This document shows, in pieces, positions 34,652 through 43,505 of a stretch of 64,000 nt of DNA. Source of the stretch: Intrasporangiaceae bacterium URHB0013 (GTDB lineage: Bacteria > Actinomycetota > Actinomycetes > Actinomycetales > Dermatophilaceae); the NCBI GenBank assembly GCA_000620545.1, contig JIBA01000012.1:595448-659447 (forward strand). Reading direction: 5' to 3'. How positions within the stretch are numbered: the stretch's first letter is position 1; each line of letters opens with the position of its first letter. A program made the translations under genes and the position numbers. Below the pieces are notes generated by a model, which saw only the letters and a list, made by a program, of their open reading frames with translations, was not told the origin of the DNA and ran no database searches.

Positions 34652-35842
34652 GTGGCGCTCGCCACATCCGACCCACCATGGTTGTCTCTTCCCGCCGAAG
34701 TCTCCACCGTGCTCCGTCCTGTGGTGACCGACATCGTCGAGGCCATCATCGAAGGCATACCCCGTGACGTCCCCGTGTACGCGATGCCCATGGAGGGCCG
34801 GTTCGGCCAAGGCGTCCGGCGGGGCGTGACGGTGGCCCTCAACCGCTTCCTCGACCTGCCCGGGACACGCCTGTCGGCGCTGTCCGAGGACGGCAAGTGG
34901 GTCTACGAGAACCTCGGCCGGGGGGAGGTCCGGTCGGGCCGCAGCCTCGAGTCGCTGCTCGCGGCCTACCGCTACGGCGCCCGTGTCACCTTCCGCGCGA
35001 TCTCGCGGACGGTCGACGTGTCGCAGCTGCAGCCCGACGCGCTGCTCTCGCTCGGTGAGTCGCTCTTCGCCTACATCGACGAGCTGTCCGCTGCCAGTGC
35101 GCAGGGCTATGCCCAGGAGCAGTCCGAGCGGGCCGGTGAGCAGCTGCGCCTCCGGGGTGAGCTCCTCGAGATGATCCTGCGCGGCGACTCGAGCGACGGG
35201 GGCGTGGCGCGCCTGGCCGCGGCTGTCGGGTGGACCCTGCCCGAGGTCGTCGTCGTCGCTCTCGTGCCCTTCCCGCACGTCGACGGGCTCCGCGCGGCTC
35301 TCGGCCCCGAAGGCCTGGTCGCCGAGCGAGGTACCGACGTCGTCGTCGTCTTCCCCTTCGTCAGCCGCAAGCTGCGGCGGCGCGACCTCGAGCGGGCTCT
35401 CGGGGGCCGCCGGGCCATCATCGGGCCTCCTCGACCGTGGCAGCAGGCGGGCGAGTCGCTGCACCTCGCGGCGTCGGCGGATGCCCACGGCGTCGCTCCC
35501 GGACCGGACCGGCCGCACGGCGACGCAGCCCCCGTCTGGGTGGAGGACCACCTCGCCGAGCTCGTCGTGCTCGCCGAGCCGCTCGCCACCGACGACCTCG
35601 CCCGCACCCGGCTCGCTCCCCTCGACGGCCTGCGGCCGGCCGTGCGCGAGCGCCTCACCGAGACGCTCCTGTCGTGGCTGCGTCACCAGGGCCAGCGCGC
35701 GCCGATCGCCGCGGAGCTGTTCGTCCACCAGCAGACCGTGGGCTACCGGGTCGCGCAGCTCAAGGAGCTCTTCGGCGACGCGCTCGACGACCCCGAGGTG
35801 CGCTTCGAGCTCGAGCTGGTCCTGCGCGCCGGGCACCGCTGA
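34652..35842 (+). CDS. PucR-family transcriptional regulator
   Basis: A 396-residue regulator starting at GTG 34652 with aggaga upstream. It has a RsbT/GGDEF-like N-terminal sensory region (LEDLRSGRSLESLLAAYRYGARVTFR-like segment around 120) and the family's C-terminal HTH (ELFVHQQTVGYRVAQLKELFG then ALDDPEVRFELELVL). The short divergent intergenic region suggests that it controls the reductase-desaturase-phosphatase operon, as similar regulators do for fatty acid desaturation. Confidence 0.9.
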   Translation: MALATSDPPWLSLPAEVSTVLRPVVTDIVEAIIEGIPRDVPVYAMPMEGRFGQGVRRGVTVALNRFLDLPGTRLSALSEDGKWVYENLGRGEVRSGRSLESLLAAYRYGARVTFRAISRTVDVSQLQPDALLSLGESLFAYIDELSAASAQGYAQEQSERAGEQLRLRGELLEMILRGDSSDGGVARLAAAVGWTLPEVVVVALVPFPHVDGLRAALGPEGLVAERGTDVVVVFPFVSRKLRRRDLERALGGRRAIIGPPRPWQQAGESLHLAASADAHGVAPGPDRPHGDAAPVWVEDHLAELVVLAEPLATDDLARTRLAPLDGLRPAVRERLTETLLSWLRHQGQRAPIAAELFVHQQTVGYRVAQLKELFGDALDDPEVRFELELVLRAGHR

Positions 35843-35875
35843 GCGGGAGCAGGACGGACGGCATACGCCATCGGC

Positions 35876-36832
35876 TCAGAGCGTGCGGACCGGGGAACCG
35901 GCGAGGTATGCCGTCACGTCCTCGACGACGCCGGTGAAGAAGGTGGCGTAGACGTCGCGCGTCACGTAGCCGAGGTGCGGCGTCAGGAGCGTGCGCGGTG
36001 CCGTGCGGAGCGGGTGGTCGGCGGGGAGCGGCTCCTCGTCGAAGACGTCGAGCGCGACGCCGCCGAGGTGGCCGCGCTCGAGGGCCGCGAGCAGGGCGCG
36101 CTCGTCGATGATCGGCCCGCGCGAGGTGTTGACGAGCAGCGCGTCGGGACGCAGGAGCGCCAGCTCCCGCTCGCTGACGAGGCCGCGCGTGCCTTCGCCG
36201 AGGACGAGATGGATGGAGACCACGTCGGACCCGGACAGCACCTCGTCGACGGAGGCCGAATGGGCGCCGGCCTGCGCCGCCCGCTCCGGCGTCAGGCTGC
36301 GACTCCACGCGACGACGTCCATGCCGAAGGCGCGACCGACGGCCGCGACCTGCGTGCCGATGCGGCCGAGCCCGAGGAGGCCGAGCGTGTGCCCCGCGAG
36401 ATCGCGCCCGACCGTGGTCTGCCAGCCGCCGGCGCGGACCGTCGTGGCCTCGGGCACGAGCTGGCGGGCCAGCCCCAGGATGAGCGCCCAGGTCAGCTCG
36501 GCCGGCGCCGTCGCGAGGCTGTCGGTGCCGCACACCGTGATGTCGGCGGCGGCGGCCGCGGCGAGGTCGATGCTGGGGTTGCGGCGGCCAGTCGTGACGA
36601 CGAGCCGAAGGCGGGGCAGGGACGTGAGCACGCCGGCCGGCAACGGCGTGCGCTCCCGCATCACGACGACGGCGTCGTAGGGGGTGAGCCGCTCGACGAG
36701 GGCGTCGGCCTCGCTGAGGTGGTCGCGAAAGACGTCGACCGTGCACGGTGTGCTCGGATGGTCAGTGACCGGCCTCCAGTCGGCGCTGGACAGGGCCACG
36801 CCCTGGTAGTCGTCGAGCACCGCGATCCGCAC
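35876..36832 (-). CDS. D-2-hydroxyacid dehydrogenase (NAD-binding)
   Basis: A 318-residue member of the D-isomer 2-hydroxyacid dehydrogenase family. The Rossmann signature GLGRIGTQVAAVGRAFGMDVVAW occupies the centre, the substrate loop and catalytic residues follow in DVVSIHLVLGEGTRGLVS, LLVNTSRGPIIDE, and the His in LLTPHLGYVT. It should reduce or oxidise 2-keto/2-hydroxy acids with NAD(H). The N-terminal strand MRIAVLDDYQG is intact. No operon partner. Confidence 0.92.
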   Translation of the reverse strand: MRIAVLDDYQGVALSSADWRPVTDHPSTPCTVDVFRDHLSEADALVERLTPYDAVVVMRERTPLPAGVLTSLPRLRLVVTTGRRNPSIDLAAAAAADITVCGTDSLATAPAELTWALILGLARQLVPEATTVRAGGWQTTVGRDLAGHTLGLLGLGRIGTQVAAVGRAFGMDVVAWSRSLTPERAAQAGAHSASVDEVLSGSDVVSIHLVLGEGTRGLVSERELALLRPDALLVNTSRGPIIDERALLAALERGHLGGVALDVFDEEPLPADHPLRTAPRTLLTPHLGYVTRDVYATFFTGVVEDVTAYLAGSPVRTL

Positions 36833-36875
36833 GAGCCCAGCCTAGGAGACGGCCTCGGGGCCCGGGATGCGAGAA

Positions 36876-36901
36876 GCGCCGCTCTCTGCTGAGAGCGGCG
36901 C
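36876..36901 (-). terminator. Terminator of the tRNA-Glu/tRNA-Asp transcript
   Basis: An 11-bp perfect stem (gcgccgctctc / gagagcggcgc) with a four-base loop, 14 bases after tRNA-Asp, followed on the minus strand by ttctc. Confidence 0.8.
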
Positions 36902-36914
36902 CTCCATGGTCTTG

Positions 36915-36988
36915 CGACCCCGACCGGGCTCGAACCGGCGACCTCCGCCGTGACAGGGCGGCGCGCTAACCAACTGCGCTACGGGGCC
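36915..36988 (-). tRNA. tRNA-Asp (GTC)
   Basis: Cloverleaf on the minus strand: acceptor GGCCCCG with CGGGGTC, D-arm TAGCGCAGTTGGTTAGCGC, anticodon loop CTGTCAC (GTC), T-arm GCCGGTTCGAGCCCGGT, discriminator G. CCA is not encoded. It is 32 bases after tRNA-Glu and probably cotranscribed. Confidence 0.96.
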
Positions 36989-37020
36989 TTACTGGGTGAT
37001 GCGTGTCGAACTGTACTGCG

Positions 37021-37093
37021 TATCCCCAACGGGATTCGAACCCGTGCTGCCGCCGTGAAAGGGCGGAGTCCTAGGCCGCTAGACGATGGGGAC
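37021..37093 (-). tRNA. tRNA-Glu (TTC)
   Basis: Cloverleaf on the minus strand: acceptor GTCCCCA with TGGGGAT, D-arm CGTCTAGCGGCCTAGGAC, anticodon loop CTTTCAC (TTC), T-arm ACGGGTTCGAATCCCGT, discriminator A. First of a two-tRNA transcript. Confidence 0.96.
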
Positions 37094-37197
37094 CTGCCCG
37101 ACCTATCCGTTGGGACGTCGAAACTATAGGGGAGTTTCCGGCACGGTCCAAATCCGCTGTGGACGCCCGTGCGACGGCCACCGGGACGCGTCTCGGA

Positions 37198-38244
37198 TCA
37201 CCCCTTGGCCCAAGCACGGACCTCGTCGACCGACCACGTCGTGACGATGCGTTCGGCTGGGATGCCGAGCCGCTCGGCGCGCTCGCAGCCGAGCGACTTC
37301 ATGTCGAGCTGGCCGGGTGCGTGGGCATCGGAGTCGATGGTGAAGAGGCAGCCGAGGTCCCGAGCCAGCTCGATGAGCGCGTCGGGCGGGTCGCAGCGCT
37401 CGGGGCGCGAGTTGATCTCGACGGCGACGTCGTGCTCGACACAGGCGCGGAAGACCTTCTCCGCGTCGAACTGCGACGGGGGTCGCTTGCCGCGGCTGCC
37501 CGTCACGAGCTGGCCCGTGCAGTGGGCGAGCACGTTGGTGCGCGGATTGCGCACCGCCGCCACCATGCGCGGCGTCAGCTCGAACGACGGCTGTCGCAGC
37601 TTCGAGTGGATCGACGCCGTGACGACGTCGAGCTGCTCGAGCATGTCGTCGTCCTGGTCGAGGGTGCCGTCGAGGTGGATGTCGACCTCGATGCCCTTGA
37701 GGAGCGTGAAGGAGTCACCGAGGCTCGCGTTGATCGACTCGACCCGCTTGAGCTGGTCGGTCAGGCGGGCCCGGCTCAGGCCGTTGGCGATCGTGAGGCG
37801 CGGTGAGTGGTCGGTCAGGGCCATCCACTCCTGCCCGAGCTGGACGGCGGCGAGCACCATCTCCTCGATGGGGCTGCCACCGTCGCTCCAGTTGGAGTGT
37901 GCGTGCAGGTCTCCGCGGAGGGCCGCATACAGCTCGGCGCCTCCGGCCGTCAGGGGAGCGCCGTGCTTCTCCTCGGCGGACACCAGGTAGGCCGGCAGGA
38001 CGCCGCGCACGGCCTGACCGATGATCGCGGCGCTCGAGTCACCGATTCCCTTGATCTGCTTGAGGGTTCCGGCCTCGACGCGCTCGCGCAGCTCGGACTC
38101 CGGGACGAGGGTGATGGCCTCGATGGTCTTGCGGAACGCATCGATGCGATAGCTGCTCTCCCGTCCCCGCTCGAGGAGGAAACAGATGCGGCGCAGCGCA
38201 TCGAGCGCGCTGATCGGTGCCTGCGGAGGGGTCGGCTGCTCCAT
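37198..38244 (-). CDS. PHP-domain phosphoesterase (PolX C-terminal-like)
   Basis: A 348-residue protein with a helix-hairpin-helix near residues 62-76 (QIKGIGDSSAAII) and a PHP domain from residue 110: GDLHAHSNWSDGG (metal ligands), LTDHSPR, EVDIHLDG, IHSKL, AHCTGQ and TIDSDAHAPG. This layout equals the last two domains of DNA polymerase X without the polymerase core, common in actinobacteria. The PHP centre should hold a trinuclear metal cluster and act on a phosphate ester or as a DNA 3'-exonuclease; the substrate is unproven. Confidence 0.88.
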   Translation of the reverse strand: MEQPTPPQAPISALDALRRICFLLERGRESSYRIDAFRKTIEAITLVPESELRERVEAGTLKQIKGIGDSSAAIIGQAVRGVLPAYLVSAEEKHGAPLTAGGAELYAALRGDLHAHSNWSDGGSPIEEMVLAAVQLGQEWMALTDHSPRLTIANGLSRARLTDQLKRVESINASLGDSFTLLKGIEVDIHLDGTLDQDDDMLEQLDVVTASIHSKLRQPSFELTPRMVAAVRNPRTNVLAHCTGQLVTGSRGKRPPSQFDAEKVFRACVEHDVAVEINSRPERCDPPDALIELARDLGCLFTIDSDAHAPGQLDMKSLGCERAERLGIPAERIVTTWSVDEVRAWAKG

Positions 38245-38281
38245 GCCGAGAGCCTAACCGCGGGGGCTCCGGCGATGAGTC

Positions 38282-39199
38282 CTACCGCTGCAGGGGCGGC
38301 AGCGTGCTCCCGTCGGGGAGCTTGCCCGGAGGCGTCTGGGTCGACGGGACGACGCGGACGATGTCGCCGTACTGCTGGGCGATGAGACCGGGGGAGGAGC
38401 CCTCGTCGGCCATGACGACGACCTGGTCGCTGCGCCCGTCCTGGGTCACAGCGATGATCTCGATCCCCTTGGAGCGCCACAGCAGCCGCTGGTCGACGAT
38501 CTCCTTCGCCACCTTCTGCTTCTCGGCCAGTGAGTGACTCATGACGACGAACTCCACATCGGTCGGGGACGGCATCGCGGTGGCCACGAAGGCCTCGAGG
38601 TCGGTGTCGTGCCGGGTGACGACGACCGCCACGCGGGCACCTGCGGCGTCGGCGGCATACGCCCCCGAGTAGACGTCGGGCCAGCGCGTGGCCACCGTGG
38701 GCTCCACGGCGTTGAACATGTTGGTCTGCGGCGTCGAGAGGGCGCCGAACCACTGGCTCGTGTCGCGCGCCGCCGGCACCGACGGGGCCGCCGGCACCGA
38801 CGGGGCTGACGGGGCCAGGCCCGACCCGCTCGGCGTGGGCGAACCACTCAACGACTGGGGGCTGGGCGCGCCGTCGTCCCGGCCGGCGCCGGTGTTGGCG
38901 TCCTTCACGACCTCGGCAGCAGATCCGGCGCTGGCGCTGGTCGACGTCTGGCCCTGGTTGGCGGCCCACGTGCCGCCGACGGCCCCGACCACGACGATCG
39001 CGGCCGCGGCGCCGAGCACGATGGACCGGCGGCGTGAGGTGCGGGCGCGGCCGCGCATCAGGGCGCGCTGGGCGAAGAGGTCGTCGCGTGGTGGTTCGAG
39101 GTCGTTCATGGTGGACAGCGCCTTTCGCAGCTGCAGCTCGCCCTCCTCCGGCGTGGTGCCGTCGGGAGCGCCAGGTCCGCGCGTCGTCTCGTCGCTCAT
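38282..39199 (-). CDS. Membrane-anchored protein cotranscribed with a sigma factor (possible anti-sigma)
   Basis: A 305-residue protein. The N-terminal 65 residues are cytoplasmic (LRKALSTMNDLEPPRDDLFAQRALMRGR), followed by one transmembrane helix (SIVLGAAAAIVVVGAVGGTWAA) and an Ala/Ser/Pro-rich extracytoplasmic linker. The outer domain is mixed alpha/beta (ARVAVVVTRHDTDLEAFV and EFVVMSHSLAEKQKVAKEIV). It overlaps the upstream sigma gene by four bases (ATGA), the usual arrangement of an anti-sigma factor, though no zinc-finger anti-sigma motif is present. Confidence 0.75.
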   Translation of the reverse strand: MSDETTRGPGAPDGTTPEEGELQLRKALSTMNDLEPPRDDLFAQRALMRGRARTSRRRSIVLGAAAAIVVVGAVGGTWAANQGQTSTSASAGSAAEVVKDANTGAGRDDGAPSPQSLSGSPTPSGSGLAPSAPSVPAAPSVPAARDTSQWFGALSTPQTNMFNAVEPTVATRWPDVYSGAYAADAAGARVAVVVTRHDTDLEAFVATAMPSPTDVEFVVMSHSLAEKQKVAKEIVDQRLLWRSKGIEIIAVTQDGRSDQVVVMADEGSSPGLIAQQYGDIVRVVPSTQTPPGKLPDGSTLPPLQR

Positions 39200-39699
39200 G
39201 TGACGGCTCCTGCCCCGGTCAGTGGTGGTTCGGCCAGCCGGTCGCGCAGGGCGGCGAGCCCGCGCGAGATCTGGCTCTTGATGGTGCCCTCGGCCACGCC
39301 GGTGCACTCGGCGATCTGGGGCACCGTGAGGTCCTCCCAGAAGCGGAGGACGAGGACGGCGCGCTGCTTCTCGGGGAGGTCGCGCAACAGGTCGGTGAGG
39401 GTCATCGCCAGCTCGCGGTCGTGGTCGGTCGTCGGCGGCTCGGGTGCCTCGTCGGTGAGGACCTCGCGGCGCCGTTTGCGCTGGTCGTTGAGGTAGAGGT
39501 TCATCATGGTGCGCCTCGTGTAGGCCGTCTCCGCGCCGGTCGTGATGCGTGGCCAGGCGACGTAGACGCGGGCCAGCGCCTCCTGGACGAGCTCGTCGCC
39601 GTCGGCCCAGTTGCCGCAGAGCAGGTAGGCGCGTCGGCGCAGCATCGTCTGCCGCTCCTCCACGAAGCTGCGGAACGCCGCCTCGTCCCTGCGTCTCAT
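39196..39699 (-). CDS. SigE-family ECF RNA polymerase sigma factor
   Basis: A 167-residue ECF sigma factor. Region 2 (FRSFVEERQTMLRRRAYLLCGNWADGDELVQEALARVYVAWPRI) and region 4 (LPEKQRAVLVLRFWEDLTVPQIAECTGVAEGTIKSQISRGLAALR) are complete. The arrangement matches the SigE-like Streptomyces group. It is translationally coupled with the membrane protein downstream, which probably controls it. The promoter region lies in the 165-base gap to the Nudix gene. Confidence 0.92.
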   Translation of the reverse strand: MRRRDEAAFRSFVEERQTMLRRRAYLLCGNWADGDELVQEALARVYVAWPRITTGAETAYTRRTMMNLYLNDQRKRRREVLTDEAPEPPTTDHDRELAMTLTDLLRDLPEKQRAVLVLRFWEDLTVPQIAECTGVAEGTIKSQISRGLAALRDRLAEPPLTGAGAVT

Positions 39700-39864
39700 G
39701 TGCTCCCGCCGGTCCCGGTCGTCAGGGTGGTGCCGATCGTCTGGCTGTCAGTGTCGTACATCCCCCTAGACACGGGCGCTCGCCGAACCGTTGCATCAGG
39801 CGACCGACTCGTCCGATGGCGTATGCCGCGTGGCGCGGTCCTGCGGTCGCGCGCGGGCGATGGC

Positions 39865-40413
39865 TCAGGAGACCCGCTCGAGGGCAACCAGCGCGAGCAT
39901 GAGTGCGGCGATCGTCTCGCCGTCGGTGATCGCCCCGCTCCTGATGAGCGCGATGACGTCGCCGACGGCGACCCGGCGGACGTCGCGGATGCCCTCCTCG
40001 GCGCGCGCGGCCGTGTCGGCAGTCCCGGGTGCTGGCTCGAGCCCCGTGGCGAGGAAGACGACCTCGGGCGCGCGGCACACCCCGTTGAGGGCGTTCATCG
40101 TGCCGACCGGGCGCCAGTGGCGGGCGACGAGCCCCGCCTCCTCGGCCAGCTCGCGTCGGGCGGCGACGAGGGGGTCCTCACCGTCGGTGCCGCCTGCCGG
40201 GACCTCGACCGAGGTGCCGACGGTGTGCCGCTCGACCGTCACGAGGACGACCTCGTCGTCGTCGGTGAGGGCCACGACGAAGACGGCGGGGCGCTGCAGC
40301 TCGACGACCCCGTAGATGCCGTCGGTGCCGTCGGGCCGGGTCACGGCGTCCTCCCGGACGCGGATCCACGGGTTCTCGTAGACGACCTCCGTCGCCCGCA
40401 CCGGCCACGTCAC
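39865..40413 (-). CDS. Nudix hydrolase
   Basis: A 182-residue protein from GTG 40413 (aggggatc upstream). The Nudix box is complete (GGTDGEDPLVAARRELAEEAGL, matching GX5EX7REUXEEXGU). The N-terminal ENPWIRVREDAV and central VVLVTVERHTVGTSVEVPAGG resemble ADP-ribose pyrophosphatase-type members. Likely hydrolyses a nucleoside diphosphate derivative; the exact substrate cannot be told. Confidence 0.9.
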   Translation of the reverse strand: MTWPVRATEVVYENPWIRVREDAVTRPDGTDGIYGVVELQRPAVFVVALTDDDEVVLVTVERHTVGTSVEVPAGGTDGEDPLVAARRELAEEAGLVARHWRPVGTMNALNGVCRAPEVVFLATGLEPAPGTADTAARAEEGIRDVRRVAVGDVIALIRSGAITDGETIAALMLALVALERVS

Positions 40414-40566
40414 GACGGATCCCCTGGGCGCATGCCCTGATCGTCCCACCCGCCACTCGAGTGAGCGCCCCGTCCCTGGAGGGGCCCCTGAGTCCTCGTC
40501 GCCGGCTGGAGCCGAGGCCGCCCGACGTGGAGCACGTCGAGCGGCCCGTCGTCTCACGCGTCGGGC

Positions 40567-41175
40567 TCAGGCGGCTCGCTCGAGGGCGAGGAGCCGCTCC
40601 TTGGCCGGCAGGCCGCCGAGGTAGCCCCCGAGGGCGCCGTCCGAGCGGACGACGCGGTGGCAGGGGACGACGATCGGCAGCGGGTTGGTCGCGCAGGCGG
40701 AGCCGACCGCGCGCACCGCGCGCGGGCTGCCGGATGCCAGGGCGACCTCGCCGTAGCTCTCGGTCGAGCCGTACGGGATCTCGCTCAGGTGCCGGAGCAC
40801 GGTGAGCCGGAAGCCCCGCGCCAGCCGGAGGTCGAGCGGGACGTCGAACCCGTGCCGGCGTCCGGCGAAGTAGTCGTCGAGCTCGCGGGCCAGCGGGTCG
40901 AGGCGGTCGCCGCCGCGAAGGATCCGCGACCCGACGGACGACCCGAGCGAGTCGAGGACGCGGTCGTGGTCCTCGATCTCGAAGGCGACGCGTACGACCC
41001 CGCTCTCGGTCGCAGCGAGCAGGAGCTGGCCGACGGGCGAGTCGAGGAGGCGGTACGTCACGTCGACGCAGGACTCCGCCGAGGCGCGGTCAACGAGCGC
41101 GGCGTGGAGCCTGGCCAGGCGCTCGGCGTCCCCGGTGACCGGATCGCTCACGAGCTGGATCGTGGGGTCAGACAT
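40567..41175 (-). CDS. O6-alkylguanine-DNA alkyltransferase (first copy)
   Basis: A 202-residue methylated-DNA--protein-cysteine methyltransferase. The active-site PCHRVV (Cys172), the Asn hinge and helix-turn-helix segment (EIPYGSTESYGEVALASG..RAVRAVGSACATNPLPI) and the AKERLLALE end are all present. The N-terminal Ada-like part is longer than in Ogt. Its ATG lies inside the end of the upstream sigma factor gene (8-base overlap), so the repair enzyme and the sigma factor are translated from one message. Confidence 0.93.
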   Translation of the reverse strand: MSDPTIQLVSDPVTGDAERLARLHAALVDRASAESCVDVTYRLLDSPVGQLLLAATESGVVRVAFEIEDHDRVLDSLGSSVGSRILRGGDRLDPLARELDDYFAGRRHGFDVPLDLRLARGFRLTVLRHLSEIPYGSTESYGEVALASGSPRAVRAVGSACATNPLPIVVPCHRVVRSDGALGGYLGGLPAKERLLALERAA

Positions 41176-41668
41176 GGGTGCTCACCGTTCTCTCAAGGGC
41201 ATAGGTGGACCGGAGCCGCGCGATGCCGTCTGCCGCCGCGCGGCGTGCTGCCGCGGGCGTGCCGCCGACGATGCGGGCGACCTCGGGGTGGGGCAGTCCG
41301 GCGACGTGGTGGTAGGCCACGCAGAGGCGCTGCTTTTCGGGGAGTGCGGCGACGGCCGTCCAGAGGTCCCCGTCGGGCAGGGCGTCTTCGGGCTGGTCGG
41401 CGCGTGGGGCGGCGGCATCGGGCACGACCGCGACCGGGACGGCGAGACGGGCGCCCGCCCGGGCGACGTCGATGGCCTTGCGGTGCGCGATGGTGACGAG
41501 CCACGCCCGGACGTTCGCGTCGTCGGGCAGGTCGGGCCACGCCCGCAGGGCGGAGAGGAAGGTCTCGGACCACGCGTCGTCGGCCTCGGTGGGCCCGAGC
41601 ACGGCGCGGCAGACGCGCAGCACCATGGGCCCGTGCTCGGTGACGGCCTGCTCGAACGGTCGCTTCAT
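41168..41668 (-). CDS. ECF-type sigma factor coupled to the alkyltransferase gene
   Basis: A 166-residue sigma-70-family protein starting at ATG 41668. Region 2 (EQAVTEHGPMVLRVCRAVLGPTEADDAWSETFLSALRAWPDL) and region 4 (LPEKQRLCVAYHHVAGLPHPEVARIVGGTPAAARRAAADGIARLR) are recognisable. The overlap with the downstream alkyltransferase suggests a dedicated response to alkylation damage; the promoters it recognises are not visible. No anti-sigma gene lies nearby. Confidence 0.88.
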   Translation of the reverse strand: MKRPFEQAVTEHGPMVLRVCRAVLGPTEADDAWSETFLSALRAWPDLPDDANVRAWLVTIAHRKAIDVARAGARLAVPVAVVPDAAAPRADQPEDALPDGDLWTAVAALPEKQRLCVAYHHVAGLPHPEVARIVGGTPAAARRAAADGIARLRSTYALERTVSTHV

Positions 41669-41813
41669 GCCCTGTAGACGCTCCGGCCTCGGGAAGTGTG
41701 AGGTCACCCAGTGTGACGGACGGGACGCAGCCGCCGTCCAGGTCGGTGGGACGCCCACCCGAGGGGCGCGGAGCACCCAGGCAATGCCCGGTGGGAGCCA
41801 GGTGGGTGCACGG

Positions 41814-42326
41814 TCAGAAGAGGCGGCCGGAGTCAGCGGCCGGGGGCTCCTCGAGCGCGAGGAGGAAACGCTTGCGGACCAGCCCACCGGCATACCCGAC
41901 GAGCGCGCCGTCGGAGCCGATGACGCGGTGGCACGGCACGACGACGGCGATCGGGTTGCGTCCGTTGGCCGTGCCGACGGCCTGGGCGAGGTTGCGGTCG
42001 CCGAGCGCCCGCGCGAGGTCGCCGTAGCTGCGCGTCTCGCCGTAGGGGATCTCGCGCAGCAGCGCCCACACCCGCTGGTGGAAGTCGTCCCCGCGTGGCG
42101 CGAGCGGCAGGTCGAACTCGGTCAGGGCGCCGGTGAAGTACGCGGCGAGCTGGACGCCGGCCGCGGCGAACGGCTCGTCGGACGGGTCGCCGCCCGTCCC
42201 CAGGACCTCGGGGTCCTCAGGGCGGTATCTCGCAGCATCCATGAGCAGGTGCGTGATGGCGCCGTCCTCGGCGACGACGGTGAGCCCACCGATCGGCGAG
42301 GGGAGGACGACGTGCGCGCGGCTCAT
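41814..42326 (-). CDS. O6-alkylguanine-DNA alkyltransferase (second copy)
   Basis: A 170-residue protein of the Ogt type, with FHQRVWALLREIPYGETRSYGDLA, GTANGRNPIAVVVPCHRV (active-site Cys132) and GYAGGLVRKRFLLALE. It removes alkyl groups from O6-guanine onto itself. It is shorter than and clearly diverged from the first copy 0.6 kb away, so they are not a recent duplication. Its start overlaps the stop of the cation efflux gene (ATGA). Confidence 0.93.
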   Translation of the reverse strand: MSRAHVVLPSPIGGLTVVAEDGAITHLLMDAARYRPEDPEVLGTGGDPSDEPFAAAGVQLAAYFTGALTEFDLPLAPRGDDFHQRVWALLREIPYGETRSYGDLARALGDRNLAQAVGTANGRNPIAVVVPCHRVIGSDGALVGYAGGLVRKRFLLALEEPPAADSGRLF

Positions 42327-43351
42327 GCCTCGTCGTCGCCCCGGTGGGTCGCCCCGTGCGCGGCGACGATGTCGTCGTGGCTCGGGATGGGGAACTCGGC
42401 CGCGTAGTCGCCGTAGGCGCGGGGGTCCTCGGAGGGCTCGAGATGGCAGGTGAGGGCGATCTCGCCGAAACCGCGGTGCACGGCCTCCTCGACCTCCTCG
42501 ACGAGGTCATGGCCCTGCTGGACGGTCCACGCGCCGGGCACCAGCACGTGCACCTCCGCGAAGCGGTGGTGGCCCGAGACGCGCGTGCGCAACGCGTGGA
42601 AGTGGACCTCGCGCGTGACGAAGCGCGCCAGGATCTCGGCGATCGCGCTGTTGTCCTCCTTGGGCATCGAGATGTCCATGAGCCCTTCGGTGGACTCGCG
42701 GATGAGCTTCCATCCGGTCCAGACGATGTTGATGCCGACGAGGAAGGCGATGACGGGGTCGAGGCGCGCGATGCCGGTGAGACCCACCAGCAGGACGCCG
42801 ACGACGACCCCGGCGGACGTCCAGACGTCGGTCATGAGGTGCTTGCCGTCGGCGGTGAGCGTCATCGAGCGGTGCTCGCGGCCGGCTCGCAGCAGGACCA
42901 CCGCGACGGCGCCGTTGACGGCCGACGCGACGACCGAGATGGCCAGACCGATGCCGACGTTCTCGATCGGCCGCGGGTTGAGGAAGCGCTCGACCGCGGT
43001 GTACATGATCACGAGGGCGGCGACGAAGATCATCATCCCCTCGACGGCAGCCGAGAAGTACTCGGCCTTCGTGTGGCCGAAGTGGTGGTTCTTGTCGGCG
43101 GGCATCGCCGCGACCTTGAGCGCGATGAGCACGGCGACCGCGGCGACGAGGTTGACGACCGACTCGGCCGCGTCCGAGAGCAGGCCCACGGAGCCGGTGA
43201 TGCGCCAGGCGACCACCTTGAGCGTGATGGTGACGACGGCGGCCGCGATGGAGAGGTAGGCGAACCGGCTCAGGTCGCGCCTCTGCGGTGCACGCCCGGA
43301 CGAGGCGCCTTCATCGGGCTGGTTCGAGGCGGGGCTGGGGATCACTGTCAC
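42323..43351 (-). CDS. Cation diffusion facilitator (CDF) metal efflux protein
   Basis: A 342-residue CDF transporter: six membrane helices (starting FAYLSIAAAVVTITLKVVAW), the metal-binding SDAAESVVN, HHFGHTKAEYFSA (TM2/3 signature) and KHLMTDVWTSAGVVVGV motifs, then a cytoplasmic C-terminal domain with the conserved His residues in HHRFAEVHVLVPGAW. Likely exports Zn, Fe or Mn in exchange for protons. It precedes and overlaps the second alkyltransferase. Confidence 0.93.
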   Translation of the reverse strand: MTVIPSPASNQPDEGASSGRAPQRRDLSRFAYLSIAAAVVTITLKVVAWRITGSVGLLSDAAESVVNLVAAVAVLIALKVAAMPADKNHHFGHTKAEYFSAAVEGMMIFVAALVIMYTAVERFLNPRPIENVGIGLAISVVASAVNGAVAVVLLRAGREHRSMTLTADGKHLMTDVWTSAGVVVGVLLVGLTGIARLDPVIAFLVGINIVWTGWKLIRESTEGLMDISMPKEDNSAIAEILARFVTREVHFHALRTRVSGHHRFAEVHVLVPGAWTVQQGHDLVEEVEEAVHRGFGEIALTCHLEPSEDPRAYGDYAAEFPIPSHDDIVAAHGATHRGDDEA

Positions 43352-43505
43352 AGCTCCAGTGTCGCAAAGGCCACCGACGCCGTGAAACGTGCCACCCCTC
43401 CGTGGACGTGCTGCCAGGTGGTCGCCGACACCGTCGGGATGTGGTGGCGATCAACGGCGACCGGGTAGGGGGAGGTTATCCGAAGGAATGCGAAAGGAGC
43501 CCGAC

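Noticed and set aside
43425..43505. A sigma-B-type promoter for csbD
   Set aside because: A gggtag box exists near 43465, but I could not find a matching -35 box at the right distance, so I do not report it as a feature.
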